Positions 10,562 to 18,543 of a stretch of DNA of 18,543 nucleotides are shown here, piece by piece (the stretch's first letter is position 1; each line of letters begins with the position of its first letter). The notes under the pieces are model-generated. The model made no database searches. It saw only the letters and a list, made by a program, of their open reading frames with translations, and was not told where the DNA came from. The translations under genes were made by a program, and so were the position numbers. This stretch comes from Corinectria fuckeliana. Lineage: Eukaryota > Ascomycota > Sordariomycetes > Hypocreales > Nectriaceae. The stretch spans positions 1 through 18,543 of the forward strand of contig WPDH01000533.1 of the NCBI GenBank assembly GCA_019137255.1, read 5' to 3'.

Positions 10562-10639
10562 GGTTGGTCGGTTTTAGGTGCGGACTTGCGGTGGGTAGGT
10601 AGTGGTGCGTTCACCATTATGTCCACTGCCCGACCAACC
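10562..10639. repeat. Inverted repeat with 10-base perfect arms
   Basis: GGTTGGTCGG at 10562-10571 is matched by its exact reverse complement CCGACCAACC at 10630-10639, separated by 58 bases. It lies beside the 17-base dyad. The loop is too long for an obvious terminator. Confidence 0.5.
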
Positions 10640-10778
10640 TAAGAAGCCATTGCGCAAACCAACCGCCAAGGTGGCTTACTAAATGGCGAATGCACTAATA
10701 GAAGGAAAGGTGGGCGTGAAAGCCCCGGAATATGAGTCGGTCCGACCCCTCGGTGCTGGCTCTCACGTGCTTACTGCT

Positions 10779-10798
10779 GACTTACGCGGACTTACGCG
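10779..10798 (+). repeat. Tandem 10-base repeat GACTTACGCG, two copies
   Basis: Two exact adjacent copies lie a few bases downstream of the CACGTG at 10764. This could be a duplicated regulatory word or a small slippage duplication. Confidence 0.6.
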
Positions 10799-11713
10799 CT
10801 GTGGCTAGCCGAGTGATGCTGGATGCGTGCACGGGCTGATGTCATGGGTTTGCAGTGTAGAGGTGTCTATCACATGGGAAGCGATTGTCCGTATCAGTTG
10901 TGAGGATCGCATCTGCTAGTATTCATGAGAAAAAACAATAGAAACATGGCGGGTCTAGGCGTTGCCTGAAAAGATTTAACATGGTGCAGCGGCGATGAAG
11001 GAATGGGTTGATACCCTCGGTCCAAATGCATCTTATCGCTGCATGGCTTGCTTGAAGCTTTCTCGTGACGACTTTACCTGGGAGGACGAAACGTGCACGC
11101 AAGCTTCAAGGATAGTCTCGAATCCATTGGTGGGTGGTGGCTCAACAAGACTCGTACGACATTCAAAAGGAAGCCGTTGATCTCATCATCGGGAAAGAAC
11201 CGGGCAAAGGCTGTTCTGCTTGGACTGGTTGAAGTTGGATGGTATCCTCAGACGCGTTCTTTATGGTTTACTTGACGTGACGTAGTGACCGAAAACCGGT
11301 AGGTCGCTTTTGTTATTCGTCAACCATTTGGCATTGAATGACTTGCACAGCTGAACATGGAGAAAAAAGACAGGAAAACAAGCTTCTGCTGTAGTCGATG
11401 ACGTCTCCGTGCCGCAGATGCTGGAGTCGTGTTGCAGCACTCGGATGCCCGTTGGTTGGTGTACCTAGACTAGGTCGGTAGGTAGCTAGCTGGAGGTTGT
11501 AGGGCGTTCTTAAGGGTGGTGGGGGGAGATGACACCACTGGGACCACGCCGCGGGCGTTCAAAGACTTGAGACCACGGCATCGATCGACCTTGGATTCAC
11601 CGTTTCCTTCTATTCCAAGACATCCTAGGCCACTTATCATTAGGTCATAGAACCCTTGGCTCTGACTTGACGCAAAGCATCATAACATCCTCTCCCCTCC
11701 TCCTTCTCACTGT

Positions 11714-11735
11714 CCTTCGTCTCGCCTTCGTCTCG
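11714..11735 (+). repeat. Tandem 11-base repeat CCTTCGTCTCG in a pyrimidine-rich promoter tract
   Basis: Two exact adjacent copies lie within the CT-rich stretch about 300 bases upstream of the ATG at 12033. Pyrimidine tracts of this kind commonly mark transcription starts in filamentous fungi, so the 5' end of the downstream gene probably lies close by. Confidence 0.5.
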
Positions 11736-12032
11736 CATCGTGTCGCATCAAAATCCCTGGCGTTCACGGAAGCGACTTACCCCTGCAGTACGCCCCAGGC
11801 GAAAAATCCACCTCAGGTTTAGCTCATCTGCGTCGCGGCATCGTTAACTGCCAGAGCTTCCTCTTCTTGCTCCGCCAGTCGGTTCATTGCGACACTGCTC
11901 GCTCTCTTACGCTGCATCCATCCGTCCATCGTCACTCTACGAAGCCTCCACCAGCCGGCTTCTATTTGTTCCTCCAACCACACGTCGAGCTGCCGCCGGC
12001 TGCACCTAGCTCGATAACAGCACCTCCTCACC

Positions 12033-15000
12033 ATGGCCGAGTCTAACGGCTCCCTCAAGAATGGCAACGGCGCCACCCACATCAACGGCAAGTCGAACGG
12101 CAAGTCGAACGGCAAGTCGAACGGCAAATCGAACAGCCAGCCTCTCGGTCGTCGAAGGGTCATCAAGAAGCGCCGGGGCTTCGTGTTCCGGACGTTGAAC
12201 ATCGCGGCAAGGTTCGTCAACCCATCCTAACTATGTCACCGACGTTGTCCCCATCTCCCCCGAGACTTTGTGGCTGCTCCCATGCATGGCGCGTCTTATC
12301 GCCGAGTTCCAATGGAAACCTTCGCTTCAGGGCACGCTGACTGATATCTGTCGTCTTCTAGACTCGCGACTTGGGCTGCCATCCTCACAGTCCTCTTCCG
12401 CTGCCCCTCCACGCTCGAGGCCTGCGACGACAACTCGTCGTTTATCTGCAAACCCTACTTCCAGGTCAAGAACGCCGTGTTACCGCATCTCCAGCCCTAC
12501 TACGACGACTATGCCGCATCCTACGTTGAGGTTGCCCGGCCATACTACGACACCGTCGATAATAAAGTCTGGAAGCCAGCCCGTGCATACGCCGTCCAAT
12601 ATGGAGCCCCCTGGGCCGAGAAGGCACAAGAGCACGCCCGGGCGCAATGGGAGAAGAATGGCCAGCCTCAGCTTGCCAAGTACCAAGGCCTCGCGCAGGG
12701 GAAATACGACCAGTCTGTCGCCCCGTACGTGAGCCAGGCTACTCACACCGTCGGACCCTACTACGACATAGCCCGGACCAACGCCCTGCAGATGTATTAT
12801 GAATACATTCTCCCGGGGTACGGTTTTGTGCACCCGTACATGCTGAAGGGCTATGATGCGACCTCCAAGTTCACAACCAACACGGCCCTCCCGACCGTTT
12901 ACTGGACATGGAGCAAGTCTTATAACTTCATAGACGCTAAAATCTGGCCTCATTTGCGAGCTCTCTATACCGAGAATGTGGAACCCCAGCTGGTTCGCAT
13001 TGGAGAGCGCCTCGGACGCTTCAAGGCTCGTGATAATGTCAGAATCTCCCATGACAACGCGTCAGGGTAAGCTCCTCTATACTCACTCACTAGGAGCCTT
13101 GCTAATGTGGTACCCCCAGCTCCGTAACCGAATCTGTGCCCTCATCGTTCATTAAGCCAGCCCCGCAGATCACGACTTCCACGGAAACCTCATCCGAGCA
13201 ACCTGAGGCCACTCAGAGCCTTACCGAGGAGGTACTTGAGACCAGCCCTGAACCCATCTCTGCACACGAATCCGAGGGCGCTGCCAATCAATATTATAAC
13301 CCAGTCAAGGCACCAGAGGTAGATGAGAAAGAATCTGAAAGGCGTAGGAAGGCTCGCGAAATGGTTACGCAGGACCTTGAGACCTGGCAGAACAAATTCG
13401 CTTCCCAAGCTGACGACGGCGCCACCGACATGGAGGAGCGTGTTGACGAGATCGCTAAGCGCATGATTGAGCAAAACGCCAATACCACCGGTAGGGAGCT
13501 ATTCAACGAACTCGAATCCACTATTGCATTGGAGCTTGTAGAACTCAAATCCAAAATATCGTCACTTGTGGAGGTGGCCGATGAGAGACCCGATAGTGTC
13601 CAAGGCCAGGTCATCGCCGCTGTTCGATCTGCGGGTATGGCCATTAAGAAGAAGGCCCAGGCAATCCGACAATGGCGTGCGAGTTATGACAAGGAGCTGC
13701 AGAATACCGTCATCGCCGTCGCCGACATCCACTTCCAGATCCTTGATGAGACTAGAAATCTTGCTCTCCAACACATTGGTATGAGATGGGCCTGGACAGA
13801 CGGCGTCACTTACAAGGACTGGGCCAAATACCACGAGCTGAAGGCAACGCTCAATGAGTGGACAGAGCAGCTCAAGCAGCTCATTGTTACCCATCCGGGG
13901 TTGCTAGAAGCTCAAGATGCTTCGGCGCAGGTCGAAGACGAGGGCATGGAAATCGCATCCGCCGCCGCCAAGGAACTCGCTCGACTCAAGGATGTCGCTC
14001 GATGGAAGATCGCCGCCAAGGATGCTACCGATAACTTTGATAGCGATGAAATGAAGATGGCTGCTGAGGCTACCGCAACTGCTGCGGTTACCAACAACCA
14101 ACAGGGAGCTACCGTGGCGGTCTCCGAGGACGTCCAGGATACCGGGGAGACTTTGGTTGAAGAGTCTATCTTTGACGAGAACGAGGATGTCTCACCTGCC
14201 GAAGATTTGTCCGCCGATGATGAAACCGTGTCTACCTCGGCCGCCAGCGAGCCTGATCTTGCCTTTGAAGATTTCGACTCTCTGATCGGCGAATACAAGG
14301 AAGCCGACGAGGACGACTCAACTCATGAGGCCGAGACCGGTCCTATCGACTCCACCGAGAAAGCTGAAGAGCCTCATATTGTCGAAGATGCCCTATCATC
14401 TGCCTCCAGCGCAATTAAGCATGTTGTAAGTGAAGCCTCGAACATCGTGATTGAAGGCGAAGAGACTCTCAGTAGCGTCACGGACGACATCTTTGAGACC
14501 GCAGTTCCTGAATCCGCTAACAGTGTGATTAAGGAGGCATCAAGTGAACTTTCGGAAGTTATCTCCTCTGCCACAGACGCCGCGAATGCTGCTGAAGCTG
14601 AAGATGCGACATTCACAGAATACCTTGCTTCAGAGGCATCTGAGGTGCTGATGGGCGGTTCTCACACAGTAGCCAACAACGAAAGCGGAGAGCCTGCTCC
14701 AGCAGACGATGACGATGACAGTTATACTGAGATCGACGAAGACCGTCGCAAGCTTCGAGACGAGAAACCGCTTTCTGATGGCCAGCCCATCAAGCCTGTA
14801 ATGTTTGGCGCTGCGGCCCAAGAAGTCCCCCACCGTCAGGTGGTTCTCGAGGATTACGACGAGACCGACACCGACATTGTCGAAAAAGTTACAGGTGCAG
14901 CTGAAGCTGCCTATTCCAGCGCGGTCTCCCGAGCATCTGAGCAATACTCCAGTGCTCTCTCTGTTGTGTCTGCACAGATTTACGGAACTCCTCAGCCTGT

Positions 15001-16000
15001 CCACGAGCAGCTCTTCTCCTCAGTCTCGGGTGCCTATCAGACCGCCGTCGCAGCGGCTAGCGACAGGCTCAACAGCGCCTCGGATGCTATCGCTTCTGGC
15101 GTTCAGGGCACAGCCGCGACTACTACCAGTGCTCCGTATGTGGACTGGCAGAATGTTGAGGCAATCGCCGCCCAGCGACTCAACGAAGGCCGTCTTTGGG
15201 CCGAGATCCAATATCAGAGTGCTCTCATTGCCCTTGGCCTTGCTACAGCTACTCCGACTGCAACAGCCGGCATGGAGAAATACTACGACCAGGTCAAGTT
15301 CAACTACTACGCCGGTCTCGGAATGGCCCAGGACCGATACTTTAGCTTCATCGCTGGCGCCTCATCGGCGCTTTCGTCCCTGACAGCCACTCCAACTCCA
15401 ACCAACGTCGCTGGATCTGCATCTTCCATTGCGTCCGTGGCCCAGGAATCCGCAGTCTCTGCGGCGCAGGCAGCTGGCGAGGCGGCCGGATCTGCGTTTT
15501 CTGCCGCAAGCGGTAGTATCTCCTCAGTGGCTCAGGTTGTAGACGATTCTGTTTCTTCCGTGGTCGGTGCTGCGAACGAGCAGATCTCGAATGCTGGCTT
15601 GGCCATTGCCGATTCCTGGGAAACCGTCATTGCGGAACTCAGTGCGCAGATTTACGGAGAGCCGACACCTACCGCGCAGATTGCTTGGTATGAGCACATC
15701 TACAGTGACGTCGGTTCTTACGCTGCTGCAGCAACCAGCGCTGTAGCTGACAAGGCGGGTTCCGCTCCCGACTCTGCTAGTACCGTATCTGCGGAGGCTG
15801 CGAAACAATACGAGTCAATGAGCGAGCTCGTCTCGGAGCTCATCAGTGGAAAGGAGCCATCCTTTTCAGAGAGCGTGCTCTCGAGACTGAATGCGGCCTA
15901 CGTCACGGCAGCTGCAAGCGTGGAGAGTATCGCCAGCGCGGCTAGCGAGGCGACAGAGGCAGTCAAGGACAAGGTCCAGCACATGAGGGACGAATTGTAA
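12033..16000 (+). CDS. Large Ala/Ser-rich, probably ER-lumenal protein of unknown function with C-terminal RDEL
   Basis: I do not recognise a function. From memory, fungal relatives are often labelled 'transcription factor hoxa13', but no homeodomain is visible. Exons 12033-12211, 12362-13066 and 13120-16000 give 1254 residues. Order: a cytosolic-type N-terminus with NGKS repeats (about 18-33) and a basic cluster RRRVIKKRR (40-48); a hydrophobic stretch about 51-72 with a core of only 12 residues, suggesting a signal anchor or signal peptide; three cysteines (74, 81, 89); Tyr/Pro-punctuated helices (about 100-218); a charged helical domain (about 362-605); an acidic disordered region (about 605-880); a degenerate Ala/Ser-rich repeat region (881-1254). 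It ends in HMRDEL, a plausible KDEL-receptor signal that fits a lumenal C-terminus, and NxS/T sites occur after the hydrophobic segment. The start context CACCATGG is ideal and the 500 bases before it lack ATG. The gene structure is firm except for a possible optional intron over the stop. Confidence 0.85.
12084..12131 (+). repeat. Four-copy 12-base in-frame minisatellite (NGKS units)
   Basis: AACGGCAAGTCG is repeated four times head to tail; the last copy has one change (AAG to AAA). It encodes NGKS x4 in the N-terminal tail before the basic cluster. The near-identity of the copies suggests recent expansion and possible length variation between strains. Confidence 0.9.
12212..12361 (+). other. 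Intron 1 of the RDEL-protein gene (150 bases, weak donor)
   Basis: The donor is GTTCGT, a poor match to GTAAGT. A GCTGACTGAT branch region lies about 25 bases before the acceptor TTCTAG. Splicing creates an AGA codon and gives LNIAARLATWAAILTVLF, a hydrophobic stretch that makes sense after the basic cluster. Retention would stop translation after 65 codons. Other acceptors tested by eye run into stops. Confidence 0.82.
13067..13119 (+). other. Intron 2 of the RDEL-protein gene (53 bases)
   Basis: The donor is GTAAGC, a GCTAATG branch site lies near the end and the acceptor is CCCCCAG. Splicing keeps the frame (Gly codon GG|C, then SVTESVPSS) and removes an immediate stop (GGG TAA). Confidence 0.92.
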
Positions 16001-16077
16001 GGGGAGAAACCGAGGCCGAAGTGATGCTACGCTCTTTTGGACGATACCCAAGTTGACATGACGATCGTTTGATGCAG
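15997..16077 (+). other. Possible optional intron spanning the stop codon of the RDEL-protein gene (81 bases)
   Basis: The donor GTAAGG begins at the last base of the final TTG codon, the branch-like TTGACAT lies about 25-30 bases before the end and the acceptor is GATGCAG. Splicing restores the Leu codon and continues in frame for 30 residues (FEDEMKTTSRTR through DNWCV) to a TGA at 16169-16171. Unspliced RNA ends in RDEL. Both forms are plausible from sequence; the unspliced form is the default call. Confidence 0.35.
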
Positions 16078-16471
16078 GTTTGAGGACGAGATGAAAACGA
16101 CTTCGAGGACAAGGCTGGAGAGGATGCACGTTTGGAGCTACAGCAAGGATGTGGATAATTGGTGTGTCTGATGGGAAGGACGTCGGTCTTGATTGGCGAC
16201 GGGCAAGAGCTTACCCATTCCCATGACAGCCCTCGAGTTGTGTTTACAGCGACACCGAGACCAACCTATCTGACTGCAGCTTGGAAGGGGCAAGGGATGA
16301 ACTTGGCTGGAAGAAGCAAGATCTGAGAGACGACCACCTTGGGTCTAATGGGCTGGGCTAATGGTGCATATGATACGTCTTTATTGTTTTGATATTATGT
16401 GCGGCGTCGTGTGGGGGTTGTTTGGTGCTAGGCTATGGCAAGTAACACAGACATGGTTCTGAGCACACTTC

Positions 16472-16473
16472 NN
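16472..16473. other. NN ambiguity in intergenic DNA
   Basis: Two undetermined bases lie between two CTTC words (ACTTC-NN-CTTCG). No gene is affected. It matches the other two NN positions in size. Confidence 0.9.
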
Positions 16474-18016
16474 CTTCGAAATGTGAAGTCATAATTACCG
16501 GCGACTAGATGCTTCTGGGTAAGTCTAGAGACTCCTGCTGCGTGTCCGTGTGCCAGGCTATGACTGCTAAGCGGCTCCCTCTGTCCTTGGTTATCGCGAG
16601 ATGTGTGGGAGTCGTGGTATGATTGCTCTCCCAGCGCTGTGGAACCACGCGTCTGGTAACCCTGGGTGAGTCTCTGGGGTCTAGATGGACATGGGGCAAG
16701 TTTGGATCGACGGGGAGTCTATGCTGCTGCCTAAACAGGTATTGGATGCCAGCCGTCATAGTGCAGCATTAATTAGCAACGATCGCTCGTGCCCATGTCA
16801 CCTTCGGAGGATGCGACGATCCGCACCAGAAGAGGCGTTTTAACAGTCTCCGATAAGGTTAACAGGTGGGGACCCGTTTCAAGCAAACGTGCGCAGCCCT
16901 TACGAGAATGATGTGCGCGTTGCGAGGCGGGGAGGGATACCTAGCTGAGATACGCCGCGGACAGGGGGCGTGTTCAACCAGCCGCGAAGCAGGACTTTGG
17001 AGAGCTGTTCAATGACGTGGGCTATCGTCCGCAGGCTAATAGCACGGAGAGGCTTCCGTCCCAGCAGCTGGGAAATGCCTGATCGGGAAGCTGGAAGGAG
17101 AAGGTTGTATTCTATCTTGCAGCGCCCCGGGAACATAGTTGGTGGCGTGGTGATGATGGGTTGACGCCGTACATACGTCCATACGTCCGCTGGGACGAAC
17201 AGGCATGTGAGGAGGCCGAGGTGGTATTCCGCAGTTCGTCTAAGCGGACAGGGATAAGGATGACGGAACCCGGAGAGCAGGGAGGATATGCAGCAGCTTG
17301 GGGGCGAATGCAGATGGAACCTTGGCTGACACTAGGGTTAAGGAACATGAGGCGAGGGATTGTTTAGCTGGAGTAAAAGAAATGAGGCTATTCTGTGGAA
17401 GACGGAATGTCTGTGTCGTCAACTGCGTCTCCGGCCTTCGCCCGCCGAGGGGTGGAGCCCGGAGCACAAAGTACGGAGTCCCCGAGGGGAAAGGAGCAGG
17501 CCCTTATCCAAGAACTAGCGGCTTTGGGGACGAGGCTATTTTGCAGCTCTCTCGGCGCAATTCTTTCGCACCTTTACGCGGGGACGCGCCTCCGTCGTCA
17601 ACGGCTTGCGCGCCACCGTTTTATAGTTCCGGGGGGCAACCTTGGAGCGATCGCAATGGCAGACAGATATCTAGGAAAGATCTGGCTCCAATTGGGTTGA
17701 AGACGGACATAGAATCAACACAGGCCCCGATCGCCTGCTGAGCGCCGTCGTCTGCACTGCATTGGGAAACCCCTGGGCCGGCGAGGATTTAGTAAATGGA
17801 TTTCTCTTTTTTTCCCTCTCGACGCCAGGCCGTAGTAGGACGGCTGGTCCCGGGCGTAAATCTTGATTGTGTGCGACCCCTTGTGCTGCCATGTCTCTGC
17901 CAGATGCTAGGTAGCATTTGTACCGAGTACTGTAACCATTAGTATGGTAGGAGGTTACGTCGTATAGATATGGAGAGCCAAGGTAGCTTCAGCGGTAGGA
18001 TGGATCCGCACCCGTC

Positions 18017-18023
18017 TATATAG
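18017..18023 (+). promoter_or_regulatory. TATA-like element upstream of the permease
   Basis: TATATAG lies within the palindrome CTATATAG, about 305 bases before the permease ATG. It is the best TATA-like word in the proximal upstream DNA. If used, the leader would be roughly 230-270 bases and include one upstream ATG. Confidence 0.35.
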
Positions 18024-18211
18024 CCTGCCGACGACCCGAGGTCCCGGATCCTGGGCTTGAACCTCTCGGCTGTCCAACTCCTTGTTGGTCTTTTCGGCAA
18101 ACACACTTGTGCGAGAAAGAGTCACCTCAAGGCTTTGCGTCTGAGACATAGCTGGTGCCCGCGCTAAAACCGACAGACCGACGCAAAACACCAGCACCAA
18201 CACAGCGGCCC

Positions 18212-18259
18212 ATGGAATTCGTCGTCACCTTCTCCCTCCTTCTCAAGTCCCTCCTCTGA
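18212..18259 (+). promoter_or_regulatory. Upstream ORF in the permease leader (15 codons plus stop)
   Basis: The ATG at 18212 has G at +4 and a C-rich context (GCCCATGG). It encodes the hydrophobic peptide MEFVVTFSLLLKSLL and stops at 18257-18259, 68 bases before the permease ATG and in a different frame. It is the only upstream ATG between the TATA-like element and the permease start, so it could lower permease translation. Confidence 0.45.
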
Positions 18260-18279
18260 GAGTCATCGCTCGCCTCTCC

Positions 18280-18285
18280 CACGTG
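18280..18285 (+). promoter_or_regulatory. CACGTG E-box near the permease start
   Basis: CACGTG lies 42 bases before the permease ATG, inside the probable leader, which makes a promoter role doubtful. CACGTG is bound by fungal bHLH proteins of the Cbf1/Pho4 type. Confidence 0.25.
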
Positions 18286-18327
18286 CAAGACCCCAGACCG
18301 CGCGGCGGCTCCTCAATCACATCCACA

Positions 18328-18543
18328 ATGGCTTCGACCGGCATCTCCTCGACGCCCCCCGCGTACTCGTCCGACCAGGAAAAGAGGCTCGGCGATAGCA
18401 AACGCGGCATCGACCCGGTGCCCTCGCATGGCGACGACCTTCGCGGGTCGTTCTCCCAGGCTTCTGGGAAGGACTACACTCACCGCAAGCTCAAGGCCCG
18501 CCACATCCAGCTTATTGGCATTGGCGGCACCATCGGCACTGCC
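18328..18543 (+). CDS. Amino-acid permease, N-terminal part (cut by window end)
   Basis: The first 72 codons of a fungal amino-acid permease (YAT family, Pfam AA_permease) of the plasma membrane, importing amino acids by proton symport. About 55 polar residues (MASTGISSTPPAYSSDQEKR onward) form the cytosolic tail. Then HRKLKARHIQLIGIGGTIGTA begins the first membrane helix, with the family's GGTIGT motif that lines the substrate site. The start has A at -3 and G at +4. The frame is open to the window edge with no sign of an intron. Substrate specificity cannot be read from this fragment. The leader carries an upstream ORF. Confidence 0.88.
   Translation, partial: MASTGISSTPPAYSSDQEKRLGDSKRGIDPVPSHGDDLRGSFSQASGKDYTHRKLKARHIQLIGIGGTIGTA

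Larger units (their letters stand above)
10022..12032. other. Divergent intergenic region between doa10 and the RDEL-protein gene
   Basis: This is about 2 kb with no supported gene; the open frames are short and unrecognised. It should hold both promoters. It contains several small dyads and direct repeats, CACGTG at 10764-10769 and a TGACGTGACGTA run at 11273-11284. The right end is pyrimidine-rich (about 11679-11750). No ATG occurs on the plus strand between about 11530 and the gene start at 12033, which fits a long ATG-free leader. Confidence 0.65.
16001..18327. other. Intergenic region between the RDEL-protein gene and the permease
   Basis: About 2.3 kb with no gene I can support. The left part should contain the 3' untranslated region of the upstream gene. 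An NN lies at 16472-16473. The longest plus-strand frame (17298-17741) and a minus-strand frame with a signal-peptide-like start (17955-18203) both lack an ATG start and resemble nothing known. The last 300 bases carry the permease promoter signals. Confidence 0.6.

Noticed and set aside
12480..13052. 190-codon minus-strand frame opposite exon 2 of the RDEL-protein gene
   Set aside because: An antisense shadow of a well-supported exon; no recognisable domain.
14805..15383. 192-codon plus-strand frame inside exon 3 of the RDEL-protein gene
   Set aside because: A shifted-frame shadow; low-complexity Ser/Arg/Leu-rich with no features of its own.
12033..16000. Homeobox/Hoxa13 transcription factor identity
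   Set aside because: No homeodomain helix-3 motif (WFQNRR-like) is present; any similarity is likely due to alanine-rich low complexity.
17298..17741. 147-codon plus-strand frame in the last intergenic region
   Set aside because: Starts with TTG, has no recognisable domain, and lies in promoter-like DNA; probably chance.
17955..18203. Minus-strand frame with a signal-peptide-like start (LVLVFCVGLSVLA)
   Set aside because: Starts with TTG rather than ATG and overlaps the permease promoter and leader; the hydrophobic stretch is likely fortuitous.

Overview
The window looks like nuclear DNA of a filamentous ascomycete, most likely of Sordariomycete type. Three things support this: single-copy fungal genes interrupted by short GT-AG introns (52 to 150 bases) with CTAAC/TACTAAT-like branch sites, GC-rich coding DNA, and a block of very AT-rich, almost CpG-free DNA at the left edge that resembles RIP-mutated repeat. 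No bacterial-style operons, insertion sequences, CRISPR arrays, rRNA or tRNA genes were found.

Layout. Bases 1-338 are the AT-rich block, followed at 349-350 by an NN. Bases 351-1786 hold no gene I can support. A nudE/ro-11 gene (dynein regulator) lies on the minus strand at 3613-1787 with one coding intron and two probable leader introns upstream. The 1.3 kb between it and the next gene (3614-4930) has no convincing gene. A full-length doa10/SSM4 gene (ER membrane RING-CH ubiquitin ligase) occupies 10021-4931 on the minus strand. It has one intron, and an NN at 9937-9938 breaks its frame. A 2 kb divergent intergenic region (10022-12032) carries small dyads and direct repeats. On the plus strand, 12033-16000 encodes a 1254-residue protein of unknown function in three exons. 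It has a basic N-terminus, a short hydrophobic segment and a C-terminal RDEL that resembles an ER-retrieval signal. Bases 16001-18327 are non-coding as far as I can tell. The window ends inside the first 72 codons of an amino-acid permease on the plus strand.

How the genes relate. They are ordinary chromosomal neighbours, not an operon. The one possible thematic link is that the Doa10 ligase and the RDEL protein would both act at the ER and are divergently arranged; that link is an inference. I see no clear defence, mobile or biosynthetic system. The most interesting object is the unrecognised 1254-residue protein: proline-punctuated helical segments, an apparently ER-lumenal topology, and an optional intron that would start one base before its stop codon and hide the RDEL signal.
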